Shown here in pieces: positions 47,443 through 58,086 of a stretch of 64,000 nucleotides of DNA; position 1 is the stretch's first letter; every line of letters starts with the position of its first letter. The position numbers were made by a program, and so were the translations under genes. Source of the DNA: Salvelinus alpinus (lineage: Eukaryota; Chordata; Actinopteri; Salmoniformes; Salmonidae); the NCBI RefSeq assembly GCF_045679555.1, contig NC_092094.1, positions 38,041,430-38,105,429 of the forward strand, given 5' to 3'. The notes under the pieces are model-generated. The model ran no database searches. It was not told the DNA's origin and saw only the letters and a program-made list of their open reading frames with translations.

Positions 47443-50400
47443 CTATCTGCAGACTCTGTATCTCTTTATGGGAAAGATGCTCCTGTCCATGCTACCTTCG
47501 CTGTCGCTGCTGGACTCAGAGTCGCTGCTGCCGGAGTAGGCTCCCATGCCCGGCAGGATGCCCACACACACGGCGGCCGATGGAAGGTGGAGGACACCTG
47601 TTGTCTTTACTGTGGAGCCCTGCTCAACCACACCTCTGCCCGCCTCCTGCTCTGAGAGCACAACACACTGCCAGTCACACTTACCGATGTCGGTAAAGTC
47701 ATATGTGTGAGATAGAAGAGTATGTGTTATAAGAGCACTCAATTGTGTTACATTATAAGAAGGTCTCAGCCCACCTGTCCGGCCCCCATTCCCTGCTGCA
47801 GACTCCTCAACCTTCTGTTTCTTGCTATTGTCTGAGGACTGTGAAGAGCTGCAGGAGAAAGGAAAGTCAACAGAAAGACTAGAGACATGCAGATTAATTC
47901 ACTTTTCCCCCCACTCTCACCCAACTCCACCACTCCCCTATAAATTGTGTTACATCGTCCAACACTATATCCAGATGATTTGGAAACTGTGACCTAGGTC
48001 TAAAGGTACTGTGGCCACTGGCCTCACCTGCGTCGCTTGAACGCCCCAGCCAACAGGTGTGCCTGGGACAGGTGACTGGTCTTGACCTCTGCTGGTTTAG
48101 GACCCGCCCTCCTCTCTGGCTCCTTCCGACTCTCACTAGATGCCAGTTTTTTCAGAGCACTGTGAAATCCAGGAGTTAAGGAGAGGAAATGGAAAATAAC
48201 TCACAGGCGTGCAGATTCTAGATGTGATAATTAACTGCTGATAGGAGTGATAGGGACACCAGGTGACTCACAACTAATTCACATCTCACAATCACTTCTG
48301 AGCAGGGAATTGCCCACTGGGCTAGCACTGACTGTCAGAATAGATTTTCCAACAATGTTTGACTGTGAATACAGGAAAATAAGTGGTACACACTCGAATC
48401 GCATTCGGGGTTCATCTAGCCACAGTCCAGGTGTGTCCTCATAAATCCAGCCTGTTCTTTCCACTTACTAGTCTATCTGTGGGCATCCACCAACGCCCTG
48501 GAAAAGTGACACACTTTGAAGTTAAAAACAACCCTGTGACAAGGTGGTAAAACTAGCTGAACTAGGCCAAATCAAAATATTACAAGAGGATCTGGTTGAT
48601 GGTTCTCTGCAGTAAGTACTTCAAACTGTCTCCCATCAGCATAAAAGCCAGCCCTCAGTAGGATTTGGTTGCCATGACAATGCATCCTCTTCCATCTGCA
48701 GACAAACCTGGTCCTCATTGGAAAGAGGGAACATTTATTTTCTCCCTTACACAATAGCATAATTGTCTGATCATGCTCCATGCATCATGATTGTACATGA
48801 CAGCCTGATTGAGAAAGATTGAGAGAAATGCAGGCTCTCAAGTCAATTACGTTATAAACTATGGCTGAATTTAGAATGAATCACCACAGGACCGTGGCTC
48901 TGAGCAGTGCTGAGATATGTGGCGTGAGAGCAGCTTTGCATACATTAACATACGTTCATATCAGTTAAGTGGACATACAAAGCATACAGCACACTTTAAA
49001 ATAGATCAATTAAAACCACTACACGTTAAGAGAAAAGAGACCATGCTTTTTTCATTCACAAAATTGCGTGGTAAAGTGTTCGTGCTGAGGATCAAACCAT
49101 TCATGTTCGGGTTGGAAAGGTCGGCAAGGAACAGTGTCAGATCACGAATGGCTAATCATCTCTTCACTGTGAGGTTATCATGATTATATGACAAATCAAG
49201 TTATCACTAATTACCTGTCTGTCACTGTCTACGCACCCTTAAACTGTAATCTTACCCTTACATTTTTTGATCTAATGGTTTCTCGGCATGTAGAATGTGG
49301 TTCTCTGTGTTTGAGGCTGTACTGTATGTCATGTTTGAGAGTAGGAGCACTAACAAGGTGGAAGAGCACTCGTTCTGACCAGAGTACGTGAGCGGAGCGA
49401 GCCCAATTTTACTGTAGCGTGGAGCGAAATTCCGAAAGGCTGGAGCGTCGGCCTTCTCGCCTGCTCCAATTTCGCTCCAGTAGCACTCACTTCACAAGCT
49501 CAGGGCATGCCTTCGCTAAATATTTTAATAAAGAAACTGATAAAACACACAGGTGCAAAATCAAGGTGACTTACAAAGATGAGGACCAAGCGCAAGAGAG
49601 GGAGTGTGGTGATGTAGTGTCTACAACTAAACAATCATTGTGGAATCTGAAAAGACACGTATCCCTAAAGCATGATGGTGTACTTACAACGTGCACATGC
49701 TAAAAGAAAGGAGCGTGGTGGGTAGATAAGAGTGTCATTGTAGCAAAGTATTTATAAACTAAAAATCTGATCTTTTAAACGTTTTGTTCATTTTTGTTCT
49801 ATTACCTATACAATAGGCTAAAATTGATTTGACCGAATAGGCCTGGCATATTCCAACGTTCAAGGAGCTTTCCATTTTGATTGGGTTATTTTGCCTAAAA
49901 ACCTTTAGGCCTACCTACAGAAAAAAATGTATAAAACAACTCTCTCTGCTCAGCCTGGCAAGAGTGACCAAAAGGGTATTTAGCATCCCCAGTGGCTCTG
50001 CAAGTGTGGAGAATATATTCTCCACTGCTGGCCGGCTCTCCAGGCACCATCGCATGAAGTTACAGACTGGCCAAACTCGTGTTTCTAAAAATGTATTCAA
50101 GGGCACTAAATGTCAATTTAATTCTAAGTAAGGCACAGCCTATATGCACCATTTATAGACTATAATGATTTAATACAACATTTTTAAATGCTGAGCTCTT
50201 TACGTCCCTACCAACCTATTGTGTATCACTCGCAAATGCTTCACAATGCATTTCTTTGTAGGCTACAGCCTTGAAATAATATAGACTAAATCATTCCTTT
50301 TCGTTCCTTCTTAGGCACTGTCTGGCTCCTGACCTATTCAGTGTTTATATGCAGTTTAATATGACATGAAGCCTTTTTTAAATGATGTACGCTTCTTACA

Positions 50401-52084
50401 TTCACCTTTTCATGTTTACTCAAATACTTTTCATTCAAATCATATGGTTTGGTTTCAATACTTCAAAACCAAATGGTCGGTCCAGGTAGTCACAACAATA
50501 GATAGGTGTTGGTTAAATTGTGATATTAATGAATGTAGTGAAATTGGAGCAGCAGTTTTTTTTCTGTGAGCGCAGAGCAGTTTTTAGCGGAGAGGTTGGA
50601 AAGGACATGGAGCGCCGGAGCGGTGAGCAGGATTTCCAACCACTCAACTCCGCTCGCATGCTCTGGTACTGACCTGAAGCCTGTAGACTGACTGCCTCCT
50701 CCTGTCCATCAGATGAGAGTGGGAGCAAAGAGGTAAGACAAGCCTAATCTAATGTCAAGAGAGCAAAATAACTCAACCCCACCAAAATATTGTGACAGAG
50801 AAAGAGAGCGAGAAACACAGGGAGTATGAGAGTAGTTGGCTCTCACATTCGGCTCTGACACATAGATCCATTATTTGTGTGACTCATGCCTACTAAATGT
50901 TGCCCTACTGACAGAAAAAAGAATAATTCTGCAATAAAATGACATGAAAATGGATACACCATGTTTTTGCTCTCTGTGTGTATGTTAAAGAGAGAAACGT
51001 AGAGTTATGGGGAGGGAGTAAACAGCTGAAACTGAAAGGATATTCTGTATTCTTTTAGTTCATGCAGCTCCTCGTCTCTGCGTTGCTTCTCCACCAGGCT
51101 CTGTTGCCTGGAGACCTCATCCAAGAAGTGAGACTCATCCTCATCCAGGCCTTTGACCATGTTCTCTGTGGTGAGAAGACAATTTCCATGGAAAAAATGT
51201 CTAAGTACTGTAGTACCAATACAATAATACTATCTGATCATTTCAACTTAAGGCCATGGGAGTTGGAGAAGGGTTATTACATATACAAAACAACATGCTA
51301 TCTATTTTCCTTAAATATCCTTGCTGAAAGAGCGTATAGCTTTACAAGACACATATGGCCACCAGGGTGACTGCTAATAGTAGGCTGGTCACCAGGGAAA
51401 CGGAAAAGCAGGGAAGCTGCTATGCCAGGCAGAAGGCTCCACTCATTCCCAAGACAAGGTCATAATCTCCTCCTGCTCCTCTTCTGATACATTACATAGT
51501 TCCATCTGTTCACACAAACAGGTTCATAATATAAAAATGTACACACTCCCAGAGTAACAAATACTTTGTACTCAACAGGTCCAGTGTCTGACTATCCATT
51601 CCATAGATGCAAGAGTTTAATCTGAGATATCCAATGTGAAGTCCCAGAATGTGGTAGGGGCTGTTGCAGGGAAAGTGGAGAGGGACTAAAATAAATGAGA
51701 GTGGGAACCTTACTGAATTTAAACTGCTCATCGTATTCCTCCTGCTTCTTGTCCTTCTGCTCCTGTAGCCGCTCAAACAGTGAACGCCCATCATACTCTT
51801 CCTCAGGAGCCTCTGTGTTAGGGAGACAGCACAAACACACAGAAACCAAAGCTTTGCAGATGCTTAGATGAGACAAGTGTACAGGCATGATGAAAGATAT
51901 TGCTTGTGTCTGTGTACATTTTGGGAGGTAGAGTGGAGTTAGTGGCAGGTGGCTTACTCTCTGGGTCCTCTGGCTTCCTAACTTTTTCCCATTCCTCCTG
52001 TCTTTGCTTCCTTTTCTCCTCGATCTCGGTCTCTGACACAAATTTACGACTGAGGTCTACACCCCCGGCCGCTGGCACTGCCAT
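47443..52084 (-). CDS. psme3ip1: PSME3-interacting protein (FAM192A/NIP30), complete, 6 coding exons, 254 aa
   Basis: PSME3IP1 is a nuclear protein that binds the PA28-gamma proteasome activator. Coding exons (minus strand): 52084-51958, 51812-51714, 51165-51044, 48161-48028, 47848-47775, 47651-47443. Together they give 765 nt, so 254 residues plus stop, the length of human FAM192A. The NIP30 domain is clear: [20 protein letters not shown], then [37 protein letters not shown] and [14 protein letters not shown]. Near the C-terminus, [20 protein letters not shown] precedes an acidic Ser/Asp/Glu run of the kind that CK2 phosphorylates in the human protein. The final residues ([12 protein letters not shown]) differ from human. 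Five boundaries suit the usual classes: four introns are GT-AG, and the third (51043-48162) is AT-AC. Upstream non-coding exon(s) were not resolved; an acceptor before 52091 suggests at least one. Confidence 0.95.
49380..50665 (+). mobile_element. Internally deleted hAT-type transposon
   Basis: An 8-bp target duplication with one mismatch (gttctgac 49372-49379; gtactgac 50666-50673) and inverted ends (cagagtacgtgagcggag against cagagcatgcgagcggag) are typical of hAT. The plus strand encodes a BED-finger-like piece (about 49500-49690: [20 protein letters not shown] ... [13 protein letters not shown]). After a gap it encodes the C-terminal dimerisation region (about 49960-50100: [20 protein letters not shown]). 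The DDE catalytic part between them is missing. Confidence 0.82.
49419..50131 (+). pseudogene. hAT transposase pseudogene (BED and C-terminal parts)
   Basis: Two separate frames survive: the BED-type N-terminus, ending at 49703, and the hAT C-terminal dimerisation motif, ending at 50131. The centre is deleted, so no active enzyme is encoded. Confidence 0.78.
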
Positions 52085-52404
52085 CTCACACCTTGAAAAG
52101 GTACATGCACAAACCTGAGCTCAAACAGTAGCATCCACAATAGACTAACGGAAAAACACGTTATATATCTGTAATAGCAAAGAGTTGTTAGAGGGGAAAT
52201 CAGCAGTTTAAATTATAAAAAGCATTCCCCACCAGTTTCAGCAAAAAGCTGAGGGATGGGGCTGGAGAAATGCAACCACTCTCAAATTCATAGACCGAGC
52301 TATGGTTGCACTGACATCCATGATATCAAAATTATAGCTTTAAACATGTTTTGAGGCTCTATGGTGTTTGTTTGCATTTACAAACATTGGAATAAAACAA
52401 GGTT

Positions 52405-52868
52405 ATATTTTGGGTTCTTTATTTTACCCTTATTTTACCAGGTAAGTTGACTGAGAATACATTCTAATTTACAGAAACTACCTGGGGAATAATTATAGGG
52501 GAGATGAATGACCCAATTGGAAGCTAGCAATGATTAGGTAGCCATGATAGTCAGATTGGGAATTTAGCCAGGACACTGCAGTTAACACCCCTATTCTTAC
52601 GATAAGTGCCATGGGATCTTTACTGACCGCAGAGTCAGGACACCTGTTTAACGTCCCACCCAAAAGACGGCACCCTACACAGGGAAATGTCCCCAATCAC
52701 TGCCCTGGGGCATGGGAATCGTTTATTTTAGACCAGAGGAAAGAGTGCCTACTGGCCTTCCAACACCACTTCCAGCAGCATCTGGTCTCCCATCCAAGGA
52801 CTGACCAGGACCAACCCTGCTTAGCTTCAGAGGCAAGGTAGCAGTGGGATGCAGGGTGGTATGCTGCT
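52405..52868 (-). mobile_element. 5S-rRNA-derived SINE (OS-SINE1/SINE3 type), reverse
   Basis: On the minus strand the head reads CCACCCTGCATCCCACTGC, then GAAGCTAAGCAGGGTTGGTC and CCTTGGATGGGAGACCAGA. These match the 5S rRNA internal promoter region. A fish SINE body follows (GTGCCGTCTTTTGGGTGGGA, GTCATTCATCTCCCC), with the tail at left. It lies in the 5' non-coding part of PSME3IP1. Confidence 0.85.
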
Positions 52869-53212
52869 GGATTCTGATGGGTTAAGACAGTTGAACGAAG
52901 CACGAGGCATTTATAAGTTATATTCTTCAAGAATTAATGGGTACATATCATTAAATGACGAGTCAAAAAAATGTAACAACTGCAGATTTCCCTTTTAAAG
53001 TTCATCAAACGGATGCTTTTTGGATCCATCAAAATAGAGGTATACAGTAGAGATTGAGAACTTACTTTACTTGCCTCAACTTAATCAAGTAGACCACAGA
53101 CACCAAGTCAAGAAATCATCTGTTGGATAGATAATAAAATAATTCAGAACAGTGTGCTTAAAGGAAAAATTTAGACATAAGATTAACAATTAGAGTACAT
53201 AGAGTAGACTGA

Positions 53213-53640
53213 GGTTTCTCAAACTCAGTGCATGTTTTGCCCTAGCGCTACACAGCTGTTTCAAATAATCAAAGCTTGATGATGAGTTAGTTATTTGAAT
53301 CAGCTGTGTAGTACTAGGGCAAAAAACAAAATGTCCACCCAGGGGGTCCTAGGACCAAGTCTGTTACCACGGTTGGTAACAGTCATTGGTTATCACCTAT
53401 TTATAATTTATGAGGCTATGCCTCCCTCTAGTGGTCGACTCAAGAAATGTGTAGTGTAGCCATCTACTGTATGGTTTCCCAAACTCGGTCCTAGGGCCCC
53501 CTGGGTGGACAGTTTGGTTTTTGCCCTAGTACTACACAGCTGATTCAAATAACGAACTCATCGTCAAGCTTTGATTATTTTAAGCAGCTGTGTAGTGCTA
53601 GGGCAAAAACCAAAACGTGCATAGTTAGGGAAACCCTGGT
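53213..53640. repeat. Two palindromic elements in inverted arrangement
   Basis: Each copy (about 53213-53370 and 53473-53640) is itself a hairpin: ttttgccctagcgctacaca and gtagtactagggcaaaa mirror each other around aaagcttgatgatgagtt. The second copy is the reverse of the first. Both carry ccacccagggggtcctag or its inverse on the flank. They are probably MITEs of one family. Confidence 0.75.
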
Positions 53641-53864
53641 CAACTGCACGCTAGCTGTCATATATTTGGGCTAGCTTCTACCAAGTGAAGTAAGGGTTGT
53701 TTTTAGGGTTGATAATCTATTTTTGTAACTTCCGTTTCCAGATAGCAACTACCTATCTATGGGGGAACCTACTAAACTATTAGTTAAGCCTACATATTAT
53801 TGGATACCTGCTGACTAGGTTTCTTCTATCCAACAAAACGCAACGATTTAAGATACCTGAGCAG

Positions 53865-54068
53865 CGTTTTTGTGGGCAGACTAGTGATCCCACGTCACAA
53901 CTTGAAGTTTTTATCAAAAACGACTGATTTCAGCATCCAGAGAATAGCACGCAATTACACAGAACAATGTCGTGTGTAACTGGACCCTTTTTTGGGTGCT
54001 GAAATCAGTCGTTTTTTATCAAACTGAATTTTACGTTACCTCGGAGCTCCAGTCTGCCCACAATAACG
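53865..54068. mobile_element. Short MITE with inverted ends
   Basis: Ends cgtttttgtgggcagact and agtctgcccacaataacg pair. Inner arms aaaaacgactgatttcagca and tgctgaaatcagtcgttttt pair almost perfectly. About 200 bp, upstream of PSME3IP1. Confidence 0.78.
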
Positions 54069-55943
54069 TTAGTCGCCGCTCAACTCCATCGTAAATCTTG
54101 GAGTTGAGTTTAAATCGGCTAGGTTCCATACTCTCCTAACTGATCAGTCTATTAGCTACGGGCTCATAATATTGATTAGCTAACCAATAAGACCGGATTT
54201 CGAATAGAAATGTAGAGGATAACCTTAGCTAGCTAAAACAGCTATCTTGCTAAATTCATTGTGTAGCTGCGAGCTGTCTAGCTCGCTACTGTAGCTGTCT
54301 CGCTAGAAAACTAGTTCATTGCCAACAACACCTACTGCACCGCTAGCACGCAGCTCGTTGCAAAATAATGGTTAAATACCGCTTCTATAATGTAAAATAT
54401 ATATATGCGTTCGAAAATGATTACAATTGTTCATAAATGAATCGAAGATCGTACATTTTGGATTACAAATGTAATATTTAACAACAACACAGCTAGCTAG
54501 GACACTTTTACCTAATCCACGGAGCCACGTGTCCCAGTAAATAGGTTCCGCATAGTTTGTGACGAAACAATATAGTTCCCACTTGTGCATCGGCCTGAAT
54601 AATTGTAGCAATCTATGTAAATAAATACGTATAAACTTCCACTGTGTCTTCAAAATTGTGTGGAAGATTATTTTTGTAAATCCAGTAACCGAGCCATAAT
54701 GTTATACATTATCAGTCAATAGCTATGCTTGTATACTGAGCTACATCTGAATGGCTCTGGTTGAATTCTCGCACATACTTTATTTAAACATTTTCGGCTA
54801 ACTGTATAACAATCTAATTTGCAACTGCAGATTAGAAATCCTAAATTATAAATCTATAATTTACTTGTTGTAGAACGATTCTGGATGATTGAGAAAACGT
54901 CCATCCCAATTACCGCCATATTTTTGAATTCAGTTTAGATATTCGGATTTTGCTTGTCAGTCTCTTCGACGGAAAGTTTTATGATGATTAGAGTGATACA
55001 TCTAGAATAATATGACGATAGAGAGCAAGGTAAACCGTTTATTTAATCAACTCGGTTTCAAAAACTAACTTTATGTTGGTTTCAATGGGTGAATATTACG
55101 CGTTTGCGGCTAAGGGACCGTATTAAATCAACAGAAACTGGTGTTTTCAGAAAAACTACGTTTTTATTTCAAATTAGAAATCTAGAGATCTTAAACCAAA
55201 TTTGTTTTTTCCCACAACAATTACATTTTGACATTTTATGTAATTTTTTTAATGGATTTTATGTTTAAAAAAAAATGAATAGGCCTAAGATATCTCACTC
55301 TTATGCAACCTAGTATATGTAGCCTACTTACATAACAGAGCTAAAATCACTTGTAGCAAAGTCACAGATATGCCTTATCCATGATACACCCATTAGAATT
55401 CCCATTTGAAATGTTTTATATTTTCAGATTCACTTAACTCTAACCCATTCATAGACGCTAACTACCTTTTAGCTTAAATAAGGAAGGTATCTTTTATATC
55501 AGAGAGAAATAGTAAAAAAAAAAAATTAAGTGTTTAATTACGACACCTTTATAGGGTTCCCACACAGCCAAATGTCCATGTTTACAGCGCTTGTTCACGG
55601 AAAACAGACAAAAGACAGAGGCGTACCTGTGTTAATTAGCTATCTGCATCTCCGAACAACTGTGTAAACGGAAGACGGACGCCACTGAAAAATACTGTTG
55701 GCTGCAACTGTGTTAAACCCGGTTAAAACAGTGTACAGTGTATTTAGCATTTATTTTATTGTTTTGATGTGATATGAAAATAGAGGGCTTTATGTTTCTA
55801 GAACCGTACCGCAATTGAGAATCAATTCACATTTAGATAGAGTATTTGGCTGTTTTGGTTGCCAGAGCCAATTCGCCTCTAAACAGAACATGTAAGGAGT
55901 AAGGTTAGGCTTTTAGTCCATTATTGGGCCCACTTAACTCAAC
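54069..55943. other. Upstream region of PSME3IP1, promoter not resolved
   Basis: It contains runs of gctagct/agctagc words (54185-54310), a pattern also seen near RSPRY1. The PSME3IP1 first exon is probably within about 53850-54540, where possible minus-strand donors exist (for example ATTAG|GTAAAA near 54511), but none could be chosen. 54660-55940 is AT-rich with no recognised element. Confidence 0.35.
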
Positions 55944-56105
55944 CCCTTTCTGACCAACTTGAGCGCATCCAGAAGCGTGCTTGCTGAATCATCCTCGGCG
56001 TGGAATATCCTGGATATAACAATGCTCTGACTTCACTATCACTGCCCTCATATAATGAAGAGAGAAACTGTGCCTTGACTTCCAGGCAGGTCGTCACCCG
56101 TGATA
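55944..56105 (+). mobile_element. Fragment of non-LTR reverse transcriptase C-terminus
   Basis: The plus strand reads LERIQKRAC, a stop, then IILGVEYPGYNNALTSLSL, the well-known end of teleost LINE reverse transcriptases. Only about 160 bp remain, and a stop interrupts it. Confidence 0.7.
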
Positions 56106-56194
56106 CAAGTCAGTATTTGACTTCCATCCATGTCGAAATGTGACGTTTGAGAAACATGGATGAACGTCTAATTCTGATGTGAGACTTTGAGAGC

Positions 56195-56580
56195 TTGTAG
56201 CAGGCAGACTTTTCTGTCTCACTGATCAAGTTTCCCTTCAGAGACTGGTTACCTGCCTGCCGAGGACAAGTGTCAAGCAGATCCTGCCGCAGTACACATC
56301 TGCTCACAATTCCGCAGCCCAGGAGTTCAGGACTGAGAGATATGAACAAAAGTTGCCCATTCCCTACCTATGCACATTTTTATTTTATTTATTTATTTAA
56401 CCTTTATTTAACTAGGCAAGTTAGTTAAGAACAAATTCTTATTTACAGGCCAAGGACTCCTGGCCTGTGGAATTACGAGCAGGTGTGTACTGCCGTAGGA
56501 TCTGCTTGACACTTGGCCTCGGCAGGCAGGTAACCAGCAGGCACTTGGAACAGTGAGACAGAAAGGTCTGCCTGCTACAA
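56195..56580. repeat. Inverted repeat around a SINE/LINE tail fragment
   Basis: The arm at 56195-56300 (tagcaggcagacttttctgt, ggttacctgcctgccgagga) is repeated inverted at 56485-56580 (tcctcg-like ggcctcggcaggcaggtaac, gtctgcctgctaca). Between them, 56376-56448 is a reverse SINE/LINE tail (aacctttatttaactaggca). Confidence 0.75.
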
Positions 56581-56999
56581 ATTAATACACAAAACTCCTG
56601 AATGTACACTACCAGTCCAAAGTTTTAGAACACCTACTCATTCAAGGGTTTTTCTTTATTTGACAATTTTCTACATTGTAGAATAGTAGTGAAGATGTCA
56701 AAACTATGAAATAACACATGGAATCATGTAGTAACCAAAAAAAGTGTTAAACAAATCAAAATATATTTGAGATTTGAGATTCTTCAAAGTAGCCACCCTT
56801 TGTCTTGATGGCAGCTTTGCACACTCTTGGCATTCTCTCAACCAGCTTCACCTGGAATGCTTTTCCAACAGTCTTGAAGGAGTTCCCACATATGCTGAGC
56901 CCTTGTTGGCTGCTTTTCCTTCACTCTGCGGTCCGACTCATCCCAAACCATCTCAATTTGATTAAGGTCGGGGTAATGTGGAGGCCAGGTCATCTGATT

Positions 57000-57776
57000 C
57001 AGCACTCAATCACTCTCCTTCTTGGTAAAATAGCCCTTATACAGCCTGGAGGTGTGTTGGGTCATTGTCCTGTTGAAAAACAAATGATAGTCCCACTAAG
57101 CCCAAACCAGATGGGATGGCGTGTCGCTGCCGAATGCTGTGGTAGCCATGCTGCTTAAGTGTGCTTTGAATTCTAAATAAATCACAGACAGTGTCACCAG
57201 CAAAGCACCCCCACACCATAACACCTCCTCCTCCATACTTTATTGTGGGAGCCACACATGCAGAGATCATCTGTTCACCCACACCACGTCTCACAAAGAC
57301 ACAGCGGTTGGAACCAAAAATCTCCAATTTGGACTCCAGACCAAAGGACAAATTTTCACCAGTCTAATGTCCATTGCTCGAGTTTCTTGGCCCAAGCAAG
57401 TCTCTTCTTTTTATTAGTGTCCTTTAGTAGTGGTTTCTTTGCAGCAATTTGACCATGACGGCCTGATTCACACAGTCTCCTCTGAACAGTTGATGTTGAG
57501 ATTTGTCTGTTACTTGAACTCTGTGAAGCATTTATTTGGGCTGCAATTTCTGAGGCTGGTAACTCTAATGAACTTATCCTCTGCAGCAGAGGTAACTCTG
57601 GGTCTTCCATCCCTGTGGCGGTCCTCATGAGAGCCAGTGTCATCATGGCGTTTGATTGTTTTTGCGACTTCACTTGAAACGTTCAAAGTTTTGACTGACC
57701 GTATTGACTGACCTTCATGTCTTAAAGTAATGATGGACTGTCGTTTCTCATTGCTTATTTGAGCTGTTTTTGCCAT
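57000..57776 (-). pseudogene. Tc1-like transposase pseudogene of the outer element
   Basis: ATG at 57776 opens MAKTAQISNEKRQSIITLRH. Frames change near 57600 and stop near 57355 before MSFGLESKLEIFGSNRC. The second aspartate motif (FQQDNDPTH) is present at about 57060. Several lesions make it non-functional. The C-terminal end (SDRRVKEKQPTS-like) lies further left to about 56770. Confidence 0.85.
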
Positions 57777-58086
57777 AATATGGACTTGGTCTTTTACCAA
57801 ATAGGGATATCTTCTGTATACCACCCCTACCTTGTCACAACACAACTGATTGGCTCAAACGCATTTAGAAGGAATGAAATTCCACAAATTAACTTTTAAG
57901 AAGGCACACCTGTTAATTGAAATGCATTCCAAGTGACTACTTCATGAAGCTGGTTGAGAGAATGCCAATAGTGTGCAAAGCTGTCATCAAGGCAAAGGGT
58001 GGCTATTTGAAGAATCTCAAATATAAAATATTTTGATTTGTTTAACACTTTTTTGGTTACCACATGATTCCATGTGTTATTTCATA

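Larger units (their letters stand above)
48162..51043 (-). other. psme3ip1: U12-type AT-AC intron of PSME3IP1 (2882 bp)
   Basis: Read on the minus strand, the intron starts ATATCCTTT directly after codon AGA. It ends CTCCTTAACTCC-TGGATTTCAC before codon AGT. The donor matches the minor-spliceosome consensus (A/G)TATCCTTT exactly. The branch element TCCTTAAC (48182-48175) lies about 15 nt from the acceptor, as U12 introns require. Joining at AT-AC keeps the frame (EYR|SALKK, compare human EYRNNLKK). No GT-AG pair nearby does so. A hAT relic sits inside it. Confidence 0.93.

Noticed and set aside
48150-48170. GT-AG reading of the third PSME3IP1 intron
   Set aside because: Using the nearby AG (TTTCACAG) shifts the frame by two and no GT donor lies at the end of the upstream exon; AT-AC fits exactly.
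52740-52868. 5S rRNA gene
   Set aside because: Similarity covers only the internal promoter part and leads into a SINE body.
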